A stretch of DNA of 50,934 nt from Verrucomicrobiaceae bacterium UBA2429 (GCA_002343505.1 DDQZ01000106.1:323-51256); one strand, 5' to 3'. Positions 29,893-41,300 are shown, counted from the first letter of the stretch. Numbers and translations are program-made. The notes: generated from the sequence alone by a model not told the origin.

Positions 29893-31437
29893 TCAAGGAC
29901 TCTCCGGCTCCGGCTCGTCCTCGGCGCGCTCGGTGAAGCGCATGGCGTGGTCAATGAAGCGCAGGGGCACATCGTCGGTGGGACCATTGCGGTTTTTGGC
30001 GAGGATGAGCACGGCCTGGCCTTTCTTTTTGGCCTCGGCCTCCTCGTCCTCGACGGCCATTTTGGCGCCGGCGTAGTCCTCGCGGGTGAGGAGGCCGACA
30101 AGGTCGGCGTCCTGCTCGATGGAGCCGGACTCGCGCAGGTCGGAGAGCACGGGGCGCTGGCCTTTGCGGGCTTCGACGGCGCGGTTGAGCTGGGCCAGGA
30201 CGATGACGGGGACGTTCAGTTCCTTGGCCAGGCCCTTCACGCCGGCGGAGATTTCGGCGATCTCGTTCTGGCGGTTGTCCTTGGCGCGCTTGCTGGAGGA
30301 GGTCATGAGCTGAAGGTAGTCAATCATGATCATCTCAATGCCGTGCATCTTCTTGAGGCGGCGGGCCTTGGCGCGCATTTCCAGCACGTCGAGGCCGGGG
30401 GTTTCATCAATGTAGATGCTGGCCTTTTGCAGCTCGCGGGTGGCTTTGGCCAGGGCGTCCTGCTGGGCGCGGGAGAGCAGGCCGCGGGCGAGGTCCTGCA
30501 TGGAGAGCTGGGCGCGCGAGACGAGCAGGCGGCGCACGAGCATGGTGGCGCTCATTTCCAGGCTGAAGACGGCGCAGGGCCTGCCGCAGTCCACGGCGAT
30601 GTGCTCGACGATGTTCATGGCGAGGGAGGTCTTGCCCATGGAGGGACGCGCGGCGATGACGAACATTTCCGACCCCTGCAGGCCGCTGCTGAGCTGGTCG
30701 AGCTTGCTGTAGCCGGTGGAAAGCCCGCGGAGCTGGCCGGGGTGCTCCAGCATGTACTGGATGCTGTCTATGGCCTCGGCCACATGCGCGCTGAGCGCCT
30801 TGATGTCGTCCTCCTTGCCGGATGACTCGCGCACGGCCAGCATGCGCTGCTCGGCGCGGTCCACGAGCGTGCCCACGTCCTCGTCGGCCTGCTCCTTGCC
30901 GTGCTCGTAGGCGTAGTGGATGTTCAGCGAGCAGGCATGGATGAGCTGGCGGAGGATGTGCTTGTCGAGGACGATCTTTTTGTAGAACGGGTAATGCGAC
31001 GGCACCGGCACAAAGGTGAACAGGTCCGAGATGGCCGCCGGGCCGCCCACGCGGTCGAGCAGGGCGCGGTCGCGCAGGGCGTTGGTGACTGTGACCGGGT
31101 CAATGGGCAGATGCTTGTCGTCGAACTCCAGGAGCATCTCATAGACGGTGCGGTTGGCCTCGTGGTAAAAGGCCGCCTTCGGCACTGTCACGCGGCAGTC
31201 GGCCAGGCGCTCGTTGGGGTCCTGGAGCATGCTGGAGAGCAGGCCCTTTTCCGCCTCGTCGCTGAAAGGCAGCGCGCGGTTGATGTTCGCCAGCAGCTCC
31301 TCGGCGCTGGGCTCCTCGTCGCGTTTGCGGCCGAAGGGGTTGGCCTGTTTTTTGTCCTGCGCGCGCGGCGGCAGCTCGCCGGGGGCGGCGGCGGTCTGGA
31401 TGAGGTTGGAGACGGGTTCGGCCATGATGACCGGCAT
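29893..31437 (-). CDS. dnaB: Replicative DNA helicase DnaB
   Basis: 514 residues; an ATG four codons in (31425) is equally possible. DnaB is the hexameric helicase that opens the replication fork. Seen: the N-terminal primase-interacting domain (FSDEAEKGLLSSMLQDP), Walker A in ARPSMGKTS, Walker B region MIMIDYLQLM, and the DnaB motifs AQLNRAVEARKGQRPVLSDL and RESGSIEQDADLV. An N-terminal extension of about 55 residues is low in complexity. The order hydrolase, dnaB, ileS with gaps of 63 and 40 bases suggests one transcript. Confidence 0.97.
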   Translation of the reverse strand: MPVIMAEPVSNLIQTAAAPGELPPRAQDKKQANPFGRKRDEEPSAEELLANINRALPFSDEAEKGLLSSMLQDPNERLADCRVTVPKAAFYHEANRTVYEMLLEFDDKHLPIDPVTVTNALRDRALLDRVGGPAAISDLFTFVPVPSHYPFYKKIVLDKHILRQLIHACSLNIHYAYEHGKEQADEDVGTLVDRAEQRMLAVRESSGKEDDIKALSAHVAEAIDSIQYMLEHPGQLRGLSTGYSKLDQLSSGLQGSEMFVIAARPSMGKTSLAMNIVEHIAVDCGRPCAVFSLEMSATMLVRRLLVSRAQLSMQDLARGLLSRAQQDALAKATRELQKASIYIDETPGLDVLEMRAKARRLKKMHGIEMIMIDYLQLMTSSSKRAKDNRQNEIAEISAGVKGLAKELNVPVIVLAQLNRAVEARKGQRPVLSDLRESGSIEQDADLVGLLTREDYAGAKMAVEDEEAEAKKKGQAVLILAKNRNGPTDDVPLRFIDHAMRFTERAEDEPEPESP

Positions 31438-31500
31438 CAGATGCGGCTGCGCGCCGCCGTCAATCTGAGCATCCTGTGAATAAGGCCGGACCGGTTTTGA

Positions 31501-32211
31501 TCACTCCCGTTTTTGGGCGAGGAGCCAGTCCCAGAACTCCTGGTTCTCGTAGGTCCGCGTCCAGGAGTCGTGGCCCACGCCGGGATAAATGGTCAGCTTT
31601 GCCTGGCTGCCGGCCTTTATGAGCGCGTCATGGATTTTCGTCGAGAACTCCAGCGGCACGGCCTTGTCCTGGTCGCCGTGGAAGATCCAGCAGGGCAGGT
31701 CCTTGATGCGCTCCGCCATCACCCAGCGCACGCCCGCGCCGCCGCAGATGGGGGCGATGGCCGCGTAGGTCTCCGGGTGCTCCAGCGCCGTCTCCCAGGT
31801 GCCAAAGCCGCCCATGCTCAGGCCCGTGAGGTAAATGCGCCTCGTGTCCACGCGCAGGGTCGCGGCCAGGTGGTCGGTCACCGCTTTGACTCCGTGGGGA
31901 TCCCAAATTCGCGCCTTCTCGCATTGCAGGCTCGCCACGATGGCGGGCAGCTTTTGCCCGGCCTCGACCAGCTTCGGCGGGCCGTGCTTTTTGAGCAGTT
32001 CCAAGTCCGTGCCGCGCTCGCCCGCGCCGTGCAGAAAGACCACCAGCGGCCATTGCCTTGCCGTGTCCGCCTCATAGCCCTCCGGCAGCGCCAGCAGGTA
32101 GCGGTAGCCCACGGGGATCCTCGCCTCCCCCTGGAAGGAGTGCGGCGTCTGTTGCGCCGAGGCGGTGAGGGCGAGCAGGGCGAGGGTGGGGAGAAGGCGG
32201 GGCAGGGACAT
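31501..32211 (-). CDS. Secreted alpha/beta hydrolase
   Basis: 236 residues from the ATG at 32211, with a signal peptide (LLPTLALLALTASAQQ). The fold shows PLVVFLHGAGERG (oxyanion region), the nucleophile elbow GLSMGGFG, acid Asp in HGDQDKAVP, and catalytic His in PGVGHDSW. It is closest in style to phospholipase/carboxylesterase and PHB depolymerase-like periplasmic esterases. The substrate is unknown. The upstream open frame overlaps the OmpA-type gene and is not real. It is divergent from that gene and upstream of dnaB. Confidence 0.85.
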   Translation of the reverse strand: MSLPRLLPTLALLALTASAQQTPHSFQGEARIPVGYRYLLALPEGYEADTARQWPLVVFLHGAGERGTDLELLKKHGPPKLVEAGQKLPAIVASLQCEKARIWDPHGVKAVTDHLAATLRVDTRRIYLTGLSMGGFGTWETALEHPETYAAIAPICGGAGVRWVMAERIKDLPCWIFHGDQDKAVPLEFSTKIHDALIKAGSQAKLTIYPGVGHDSWTRTYENQEFWDWLLAQKRE

Positions 32212-32317
32212 GCGGCTGAAACGCCCCGCAAGCGCGCGCCTTTGCAAGGCGCGCGGGCAGGGCGCAAAGAAAAAACCCGTTTCGGACCCGGCCCGCGCCG
32301 TGCTATCCTCAGGGGTC

Positions 32318-33397
32318 ATGGCCACCGTCACCCATTCCACATCCTGGAACAGCACGCCCCGCTCCTCCTTCCGCTCGCGCGAGGACTGGAGCCTGAAGTG
32401 GTGGATCATGTTCGCGCTCATCCTGTCCTTCATCTTCCACGGGCTGCTGGTCATGAGCTTTGACAAAATCAGCCGCTTTTTGGGGCACAGCACAGCACAA
32501 ATCAAGACTCCGCCGAAGCTGGAGCGCTTCACCATTGACCCGAAGCTGCTCCAGGAGCAGCAGGCCGTGCAGCACATTCCTGACATGATCGCGCCCGCCG
32601 GCACGCAGCCTGACATCCAGTCCTTCGCCCCGGACCTGGACAGCTTTGACAAGGCGCAAATGATTCCTGAAAACCGGGAGATAGACCTCACCCCGAACGT
32701 CAAGGAGATCACCAACTTCATCCGCGCCGACGACCCCGGCGACCAGCGCACGCCCGGCAGGATGCGCGAGGACATGGCAGCCCTGCTCGCGCCCCGGGAA
32801 CTCACCCTGCCCGACCTCGCCGGCGCCATGGCCGAGATGCGCAAAGAAGTCCTTTCCGCTCCGGTCTCTGAAAAGCAGATGCTGCTCGACGCCGGCGCGC
32901 TGGAGCCCGGCTCCGGCCAGGTGGACATGAACCTGCTCGAGCAGGTCAAGGCCCAGGGCGGCGACGGCTCGTCCGCGCGGGTCAGGGGCTTCAGCAACCT
33001 TGACGACCTGCTCGGCGGCGGCGGCACGCTCGGCGCCAGCACCGCGCCCATCCTCATGCCCACCGACCTGCTCTTCGACTACGGCAGCGACCAGCTCGCC
33101 GAGGGCGCGCGCCTCAGCCTCATGAAGCTCGGCTTCCTCATCCAGAAAAATCCGGACTCGCTTTTCATCATCGAAGGCCACACCGACAGCTTCGGCGGCG
33201 AGCAGTTCAACCTCGAACTCTCCATGCGCCGCGCCCAGGCCGTCGTCGCCTGGCTCCAGCAGTCCCTCCGCCTCGGCAGCGACCGCATCCAGGCCGTCGG
33301 CATGGGCAAGACCAAGCCCCTCGTCAGCCCCAATGGCAGCGTCGAGCAGCAGAGCATGAACCGCCGCGTCGAGATCAAAGTCCGCACCAGGAAATGA
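32318..33397 (+). CDS. OmpA-family peptidoglycan-binding protein
   Basis: 359 residues from the ATG at 32318, after AGGGG. One membrane helix near the N-terminus (WWIMFALILSFIFHGLLVM) anchors it in the inner membrane, with a periplasmic region of about 200 Pro/Asp-rich residues. The OmpA domain closes the protein: LLFDYGSDQLAEGA, FIIEGHTDSFGGEQFNLELS with the Asp and Arg (MRRAQAV) that bind diaminopimelate, and NRRVEIKV. Anchoring to the inner membrane is like MotB or TolR-linked proteins rather than OmpA itself. The coiled-coil gene overlaps its stop by four bases. Confidence 0.85.
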   Translation: MATVTHSTSWNSTPRSSFRSREDWSLKWWIMFALILSFIFHGLLVMSFDKISRFLGHSTAQIKTPPKLERFTIDPKLLQEQQAVQHIPDMIAPAGTQPDIQSFAPDLDSFDKAQMIPENREIDLTPNVKEITNFIRADDPGDQRTPGRMREDMAALLAPRELTLPDLAGAMAEMRKEVLSAPVSEKQMLLDAGALEPGSGQVDMNLLEQVKAQGGDGSSARVRGFSNLDDLLGGGGTLGASTAPILMPTDLLFDYGSDQLAEGARLSLMKLGFLIQKNPDSLFIIEGHTDSFGGEQFNLELSMRRAQAVVAWLQQSLRLGSDRIQAVGMGKTKPLVSPNGSVEQQSMNRRVEIKVRTRK

Positions 33398-34674
33398 CAC
33401 GCCTGATCCTCGCCGCCATTCCGGAGTCCGCCGCGCTCGGCGCGGTCGCCGCAGCCGCCCTCGTCTCCGCCGCCGTCATGTGGTGGCGCATGCAAAAAGC
33501 CCTCCGCATTCAGCAGCAGCAGGCGGAGGCCGCGCTCATCGAGGCCGAGACCACCTGGCAGGCCAGGCTCCAGCTCAGCGGGGCGCGCATGGAGGAAAGC
33601 GAGGCCGCCCGCGCCGCGCTCGAAGACACCCTCGACACCGCGCGCCGCCGCGCCGCCGCGGATGCCGCCACGGCAGCGGAGGAAATCCGCGCGCTCCACC
33701 AGCAGCTCGCCGCATTCAAAGCCGCCTCCGGCGCCGAAATCCGCGGCCTTCAAGAGCAGCTCGCCGCCGCCAGCGCCGCCGCCGCCGCCGCGCAGACCCG
33801 CCTGGAGGCGCAGCAGACCGCCCTCAGCGCCGAGCAGGGCCGCGCCGCCGCGCTCGACACCGCCCTGGCCCAGGCCGCGCGCCGCGCCGACACGCTCGAA
33901 GCCAGCCTGCGCGAGACCGAGGCCGCCCGCGCCGCGCTCGAGTCCGCGCTCGCCCAGCGCCAGCAGGCCGCCGAGGCCGAGCGCGCCAATCTCGACAGCA
34001 CGGGCGAGGAACTCGCCACCCTGCGCCGCACCCATGAGGACTACCGCCGGCAGGCCGAAGGCCGCATCGCCAATCTCCAGCGCCAGCTCACCGCCGCCGA
34101 GGCGCGCGCCGCCTTGGTGCAAAAAGAATTCATGAGCGCCGTCGGCGTCACACCCGCTGCCACCAGCACTCCCGCCGCTGGCGACGACCGCCGTCAACGC
34201 GAGCTGGAGGCAAAAATCTCCCAGATCGAAGCCGAGGCCCGCAAACGCGCCCGCGAGGACGGCTACAAAATCGCCGAACTCGAATTCCGCCTCGCCGAAG
34301 CCAAAGACGAGATCGCCCGCCTCCAGCCGCCGCCCGCTTCCCCGCAGCTAGCGAGAGATACCCCTCCGAATCATAACGCCCCCGCGCCATCGGGGGAGTT
34401 CCCCGCGCCATCGGGGGAGTTCCCCGCGCCATCGGGGGAGTTCCCCGCGCCGTCGGGGGAGGCCCCCGCGCCATCGGGGGAGTTCCCCGCGCCATCGGGG
34501 GAGGCCCCCGCGCCACCGGGGGAGGCCCCCGGACCGTCGGGGGAAGCCCCCGCGCCATCGGGGGAGGCCCCCGGACCGTCGGGGGAAGCCCCCGCGCCAT
34601 CGGGGGAGGCCCCCGCGCCGCCGGGGGAGGCCCCCGGACCGTCGGGGGAAGCCCCCGGACCGTCGGGGGAGTAG
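33394..34674 (+). CDS. Membrane-anchored coiled-coil protein with PAPSGE repeats
   Basis: 426 residues; the start overlaps the stop of the OmpA-family gene (ATGA). The N-terminal segment (ESAALGAVAAAALVSAAVMWW) is probably a membrane anchor. Residues about 35-310 are an Ala/Glu/Arg/Gln-rich coiled coil with heptad-like spacing. The end is 14 tandem copies of a seven-residue unit P[AG]P[SP]GE[FA], encoded by a 21-base minisatellite, running straight to the stop. The function is unknown; coupling to the OmpA-family gene suggests an envelope structural role. Copy number may vary between strains. Confidence 0.75.
   Translation: MTRLILAAIPESAALGAVAAAALVSAAVMWWRMQKALRIQQQQAEAALIEAETTWQARLQLSGARMEESEAARAALEDTLDTARRRAAADAATAAEEIRALHQQLAAFKAASGAEIRGLQEQLAAASAAAAAAQTRLEAQQTALSAEQGRAAALDTALAQAARRADTLEASLRETEAARAALESALAQRQQAAEAERANLDSTGEELATLRRTHEDYRRQAEGRIANLQRQLTAAEARAALVQKEFMSAVGVTPAATSTPAAGDDRRQRELEAKISQIEAEARKRAREDGYKIAELEFRLAEAKDEIARLQPPPASPQLARDTPPNHNAPAPSGEFPAPSGEFPAPSGEFPAPSGEAPAPSGEFPAPSGEAPAPPGEAPGPSGEAPAPSGEAPGPSGEAPAPSGEAPAPPGEAPGPSGEAPGPSGE
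34381..34671 (+). repeat. 21-bp coding minisatellite, 14 units
   Basis: Thirteen full units and a final 18-base unit follow the pattern CCCGCGCCATCGGGGGAGTT plus one base. Variants at four positions (TTC/GCC, GCG/GGA, ATC/CTC or CCG) are arranged in blocks, as from unequal crossing over. The repeat ends directly at the stop codon. Confidence 0.95.
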
Positions 34675-34800
34675 AGGAAGACGTGAGTCTTCCCGGATCG
34701 GGCGCGGGGCAAACTAACCTTCGCCTCCACAGGCATCTTCGAGCCTCCACGAGCAGGAGGGGATGCGGATTGCGGGATGCGGCGGGAGATTTGGGTTCAT

Positions 34801-35119
34801 CCGGGAAGCGGGTGCGGAGTTCACATCGGCAGCGGCACGGAGCGGTTTCCAAACGGATTTTGAAGTGCTCCGCACCCTGGACTGCGGCAGCCTGCTGCCG
34901 CTTTTCCGAGGCAGCCTGCTGCCGCCGCTGTCTGCTGGCGCGCGCAAACGCCCAGGACTGGCGCGCAGGGGGGGATCCATCCAAAAGAAAAGTCCGCGCG
35001 GCAACGCTCGACGGCCAGCAGGCTGGCCTGCCGAAAGCGGCAGCAGGCTGCCGCAGTCCAAAGGCTGCCGCCGTGAAGGTGCTGCCGCGCGGAACCCAAA
35101 CTCCGCACCCACTTCCCGG
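34801..35119. repeat. MITE-like nested inverted repeat
   Basis: The outer 21-base ends (34801-34821 and 35099-35119) are inverted copies with one mismatch; both contain GGGTGCGGAGTT. Inside, 34878-34904 and 35034-35060 are a perfect 27-base inverted pair built on GCGGCAGCCTGCTGCCGC. There is no transposase and no clear target duplication. The element is about 319 bases long. Confidence 0.75.
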
Positions 35120-35123
35120 GTGG

Positions 35124-35263
35124 GGTGCGTCGCCGGAATGATGTGGCGTAGGACGACTGTGGCTTTAGCCCGGTCGTCTGGTGGGCGCACGATGGGAAAC
35201 GACGCCTCTCAAAAGCCGGGCGGGCTGCGCCACACCCGGCCTACATCATTCTGGCGACGCACC
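35124..35263. repeat. Second inverted-repeat element
   Basis: The 21-base ends at 35124-35144 and 35243-35263 are inverted copies with one mismatch (core GGTGCGTCGCC and GAATGATGT). The interior is GC-rich and unique in this window. It starts four bases after the end of the preceding element. Confidence 0.75.
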
Positions 35264-35336
35264 TCCCTGATGAGCCGCAATTTGTCTTTCTCTATGACGC
35301 GCCCTTGGCTAAGATGCGGGCAGTTTTTCCCAACCC

Positions 35337-38300
35337 ATGCGAAAACCCCTCATTCTAATCCTCGCCGCGCTGGCCTGTGCCGCATGGCTTTTTGTCATGC
35401 TGGACAAACGCGCCCCCCGCGCGGATCAGGCGCGCGCTTTGACGGCGGGTGCCGCCGGCCGTGGGCAGGAGGTTTTTTCCCCGGTGCGGGACTGGCCGCC
35501 CGCGCCGCCGAAGTGGGAGGAGGCGGCGCCGCCGGCGCTGAGGGATTTCAGTTCGTGGACGCGGCGCTACCTGGAGGCTGACGATGCGGGGAGGGCGGCG
35601 CTGCTGGCGGAGGGGGTGGCGCTGGCGCGGGCGCGGCGGGTGGAGTTCAAGAAGCTCATCGTGGATGACCCGCGCGCGGCGGTGGAGGGCGCGGTGCCGA
35701 TGGTGGTGCGGCAGGCTTTGCCGCCGGAGGTGGTGGCGGAGCTGGAGCGGCGCGTGCATGCCACGGCGGATGTGGAGGTGCTGGCCGTGTCCGAGGGCAG
35801 CGGGCCGGAAGAGCCGGTGGCGCGCTGGTTCACGCGCTTCGGGGGCGAGGAGCTGCGCACTTATGTCTATGGGCGGCGCGCGGGGCACAATTCTCTGACG
35901 GGCGTGCCGGTGCATGGCGTGGCGGTGGATGAGGTGCTGGCGCTGGCGGAAAGCCCGGCGCGCGTGCTGGAGATCGGCGAGCGCCCGCCGGCCGGGGCGA
36001 GGACGGTGGAGACCTGCCCGGTGTCCGGCCTGAGCACGGCGGTGGAGAACACGCAGGCGCCCATTGTGGAGGAGACTCCAGCGGTGCAGGCGGGGGAAAA
36101 CATTGTCTATCTGTGCGATGGCGGCCACATCCGCATGTTTGTGGAGGAGCTGGTGGCGGGGGAGGGCGGCACGGGCGGCGCCGCGGGTCTGAGCGGTCCG
36201 GCGGCCAGCGGCTGGAACAACGGCCCGCGCAAACTGCTCTACATGCGGGTGATTTTTGAGGACAGCCTGCAGGAGCCGCAGACGGAGGCGCAGGCCTGGA
36301 GTGCCATCGAGCAGCTCAACGACTACTTTGCCGAGGTGAGCTTTGGGAAGGTCTTTTATCTGGCGGATGTGACGCCGGCGATCCTGCTGCCGCGCTCGCG
36401 CGCCTGGTACACGGCGGACTACACGGCCACGGGCAGCAACAGCCCGATCATGACCGACGCCAAGGAGGCGGCGCGCGCGCTGGGCTACAACCCGGACAAT
36501 TACCAACACTTCACGGTGATCTACACGGGCGGCACGGGCAACGGCCCCGGCACCTTTGGCGGCCTGGGCAGCGTGGGCGGGGCGAACGTGTGGCTGCGCA
36601 CGACGAGCATCGGCACCTTTGCCCATGAGATCGGCCACAATGTGGGGCTGTGGCATGGCAACTCGTGGGACTCGAACCGCACCATCGGCGTGAGCTGGAA
36701 CACCTCCCTCACCAGGGACGTGATCGGCGGCGGCCTCAACGGCGAGTACGGGCACAGCTACGATGTACTGGGCAGCAGCGGCTCATTCACGGGCAACAAG
36801 GGGCACTTCATGGCGCATCACAAGAATTTGATGAACTGGCTGCCAACGGAAACCGTGGCCGCGGCCACGACCAGCGGTGTTTACCGCATCTTCCCGATGG
36901 ACCAGACGGTGCTCGATCCTGAGCGGCGCTACGCGCTGCGGGTGACCAAGGACGCGGGGCGGGATTACTGGGTGGACTTCCGCCAGAAGTACAACGCGGA
37001 CCACCGCTGGTTCCGCGACGGCGTGCTGCTGCACTGGAGCCGCTGGGGGCAGAACCAGGTGGGCAGCGAATACCAGGTGGTGGGAGGCAACCGCGGCGGC
37101 CAGCTCCTGGACACCACGCCCGGCTCGGCGGACGGAAAAAATGACGCGCCCGTCGTCATCGGACGCACCTTTTCCGACCGGGAGTCGGGCGTCCACATCA
37201 CGCCGCTGGGCAAGGGCGGCACCACGCCGGAGAGCATGGATGTGCAGGTGCATCTGGGTTTCTTCCCCGGCAACAACGCGCCGGTCATCCACAGCCTGAC
37301 CGCCAGCACGACGACGCCGGCCTTGAACGGCACGGTGAACTTCAGCGTGGACGCCACCGACCCGGACGGCGATCCGCTGGCGTATTTCTGGGACTTCGGC
37401 GACGCCACCTATGGCGTGAACGCGGCGGCGGCGAGCAAGCAGTTCACCACGGCACGCCACCACGCGGTGCGCTGCATTGTCAGCGACATGAAGGGCGGCG
37501 AGACGAGCAAGCTCGTGCTCATCACCGCGGGCGCGCCAAGCACCCGCACCGCCAGCGGGCGCGTGCTCGACGGGCTGGGCAATCCGGTGGCGGAGGTGCG
37601 CATCCAGAACGGCTCCACCGGCACCAGCTTCCGCGGGGCGTGGACGGACTCGAACGGCGACTTCGTGGTCCCCAATCTCACTTCCAGCAGCGTGCTGCTC
37701 ACTCCGGTGAAGGGCGGGCATGTCTTTTCCCCGGTGAACATCAATGTGCCCAGCGGCGGCTCGGTGACCGGCATGGACTACACCGCCAATGACGCGGTAC
37801 TCGTCAGCATCGAGGCCGTGGACGCGGAGGCGGCGGAGACGGGCGGCAACACCGGCCTTTTCCGCATCACCCGCACCGGTTCCACTGCGGCGGACCTGAC
37901 CGTCATCACCGACCTGCAGGGGGACGCCACTTTCAACACCGACCACATCCTGGCTCCCGCGCCGAACACCACGGCCCTCACGCCGCTGGAGACTTTCACC
38001 CTTCCAGCGGGAGCCAGCACGCTGGACATCACCCTGACCGCGAACAATGACAGCACGCGCGAGGGGCCGGAGGCGGCGCGCATCGTGCTCATGCCGAGCA
38101 ACAGCTACAGCATCACTGGAGCGGCGGCCGCCACTGTGGTCATCCAGGACTCCGGAACCAACAGCGTGCCCAACCGCGTGAGCGTGGCGGCCGTGGACGA
38201 GGACGCGCACGAGACTGGCGAGGCGGGCGTGTTTGAAATCCGCCGCACCGGGCCGGTGGACGCGTCCTTGAATGTGAGCATCACCCTGGACGGCGCGCCG

Positions 38301-41300
38301 AACACGGCGGCGGCCATCAACGGGCAGGACTATCAAACGATCAGCAGCCCGGTGACCATCCCGGCGGGAGAGTCCGCCGTGCAGGTGACGGTGGTGCCCC
38401 TTCAGGACACGCTCATCGAGGGCCAGGAAACGGTGCGCCTGACCGTGGCCTCCAACTCGGCCTACGGCGTGGGCACACCGAATAGCGCCATCGTGCGCGT
38501 CGCGGATGATGACATCCCCACCGTCACGCTCACCGCCACGGATGCGGCCGCCTCCGAGGCGGGCAACAACACGGGCGCCTTCACCGTGACCCGCACCGGC
38601 GACACGGGCGCGCCTTTGACACTCGGCTACACGGCCGGCGGCAGCGCGCTGCACGGCACGGACTACCTGCCGCTGCCGGGGGAGGTGACGATCCCGGCGG
38701 GCCAGTCGAGCGCGGACATTCTGATCGTGCCCATTGACGACGACCACGGCGAGCCGAACCAAACGGTGGTGCTGCAACTGCGCGCCGACCCGCGCCATGT
38801 GCCGGGCACGCCGCACCGCGACACGGTGACGATTTCCGACAACGACCTGCCCGTGGTGGCCGTGGGTGTGCTCGATGCCACCTGCAACGAACCGAGTGAC
38901 GCGGGCTCCTTCCGCATCACCACCACCGGCTCTGGCACGGGCAACATCACCGTGCGCTACACCGTCTCCGGCACCACGACTCCGGGCGCGGATTACACTG
39001 CTTTGACAGGCACGCTGAGCATGGCGAAAAACGCCACCGCCACCCTCACGGTGACGCCCATCAATGACTCGCTCCAGGAGGATGCGGAAAGCGTGGTCGT
39101 CACCCTCCTGCCAGACCCCGCCTACCAGGTGGATGTGCTGCAGCCGGAGGCCATGCTCGTCATCCGGGATGATGACTCCGGCAGCGTCGTGAACGCGTCA
39201 TTCTCCACGCTGACGATGACGGAGAGCGGCAACTCGAAGCTCTTTCTCTCCCGCACCAGCAGCACCGGCGCGGCTACGACTTCGGGCAACCTGACGGTGA
39301 GCTACGCGCTCTCCGGCACCGCCACGCAGGGGGTGGATTACAGCGGCTTGAGCGGCACGGCGGTCATTCCCAGCGGCGCGTCGAATGTGAGCGTGGACAT
39401 CACAGGGATTGACGATTCCGATGCCGAGGGCACGGAGTCTCTCATTGTGACGATCCTGCCTGGAAGTTACAGCCGCGAGCGCGCCACGGCCACGCTGCAC
39501 ATCACCGACAATGAGAGCGCGGGTTTTGCCCGCACGGCCTCCTTTGCCACTCGCCGCACGGTGAGGACGGAGGGGGACGCGCCTTTCACGATCCCGGTGG
39601 TGCTTTCCAGCCCGGACCCGGTCAATGAGGTGCGCGTGGACTACATCCTGGACACCAACAGCGCCACGGGCAGCGGCGTGGATGTGAATCTAAAAGCTGG
39701 CAGCCTCGTCTTCCCGCCCGGAGTGTCGCAGGTGGAGATTCCGGTGAGCATCGTGGATGACCTGCTGCCGGAGCCGGAGGAGCACGTCACGCTGAAGCTG
39801 TCATTCGCCCACGGCGCGCAACTCACCAGCGGGGGCAGCTTCCACACGCTCTTCATCCGCGACAACGAGCCGCGCGTGTCCCTGCGCGCGGCGCACGCCA
39901 CCGCCTACGAGGCCAATGGCGCGGCGGCGGTCTTCAGGCTGGCGCGCGCGGGCTCCCTGGCAGGGACGTTGCAGGTCAGCCTGGCCTGGGCGGGCACGGC
40001 CACGCCGGGCGCGGACTACACGGCGCTGCCCGCCACGGCCACCTTTCCCGCCGGAGCGCGGGAGATTGACCTCCTGGTCACGCCGCTGCCGGATGCGCTG
40101 ACAGAGGGGGAGGAAACGGTGACTGCCACGTTGCAGGCTTCGAGCCGTTACCTGGTGCAGGGTGAGAGCAGCGCCGCCGTCAGCATTCTGGATGGCGGGG
40201 CAAATCATCCGCCCGCCGTCAGCATCACCCAGCCGCGCCGCGCCGAGGCGGGCTTGTCGTTGAGTTCCGGGCTGCATCTGGGCGCGGCGGTCACGGATGA
40301 CGGCCTGCCGGGATCAACCAGCGTGCTGTGGACCCATGTGAGCGGGCCGGGCACGGCCACCTTTGGCCAGGCGTCCGCGCTGGAAACCACGGTGGTCTTT
40401 TCCGCCGCCGGGCGGCACATCCTGCGCTGCACGGCCACGGACGCGGGCAGCCTCAGCGCTCATGCGGAGGTGGCTGTGGCGGTGGGTGGGGGTGGCGCGC
40501 TTTGGGCTGCTGAAGACATCGGCATCACCGGCACGAATGCCACGGGCAGCGCGGACATCCGCTCCGGCTGGGCGCAGAACCAGGGCGCGGGCTCCAGCAT
40601 CACCGCCAGCTCGGACTCGTTTCATTTCCAGCACACGGAGTTGAGCGGGGACGGGGAAATCGTCGCCCGCTACGAGGGCACGGACGGTCTTTTCAGCAAT
40701 GCGCGCACAGGGGTGATGCTGCGGGACGGCACGGCGGCGAACGCGCGCTGCGCGGGCCTGACGGTGCTAGTCACTGTCTCCGGCGGCAACATCACCTCAA
40801 CCCTGGCCTGGACGCGGCGCACCACGGCGGGCGGGGCGGTGAGCACGACCACCGTGAGCCTGCCGCACGGTCCGCGCTGGCTGAAGCTGGCGCGCGCGGG
40901 CAGCAACTTCAGCGCCTGGCATTCTCTGGATGGCATTGACTGGACCCAGGTGGGCACTGCGCAGGCCATTGCTCTGCCCGCCACCCTGCGCGCGGGCATT
41001 GCCACCACCAGCGGCAACACGGCAAGACCTGCTCGCGGCCTCTTTTCAGGAATCCAGGTCAGCGGTACGCCGGAAAACGCGGCCCCGCTTTCACAGGCTG
41101 CCACCACGCCATCCATCAGCGCCGCCGCCTTCCGCGTGCTGGCTGGCAGCGTGCTGGATGACGCGCCGGATGCGCCGGATGCGCAATGGTCCGTGGTCAG
41201 CGGGCCGGGTGTGGTGACGTTTGAGGATGCCGCCGCGGCGCAGACCACGGCGCAGTTTGCCGCTGAGGGGGCTTATGTGCTGCGCCTCAGCGCGGATGAC

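Larger units (their letters stand above)
34675..35336. other. Gene-free region filled by two palindromic elements
   Basis: No gene is supported. The region is almost wholly taken up by the inverted-repeat structures at 34801-35119 and 35124-35263. The final 73 bases before the giant gene show no clear promoter. Confidence 0.6.

Noticed and set aside
34381..34671. CRISPR-like tandem array
   Set aside because: The units are contiguous, have no spacers and encode peptide repeats.
34371..34736. Collagen-like SPDGAGA repeat frame on the minus strand
   Set aside because: A by-product of the 21-base repeat. The plus-strand frame continues a real coiled-coil protein and is coupled to the OmpA-family gene.
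36783..38816. 677-codon minus-strand frame inside the giant gene
   Set aside because: Arg/His/Ala-rich shadow of the Calx-beta region with no domain.
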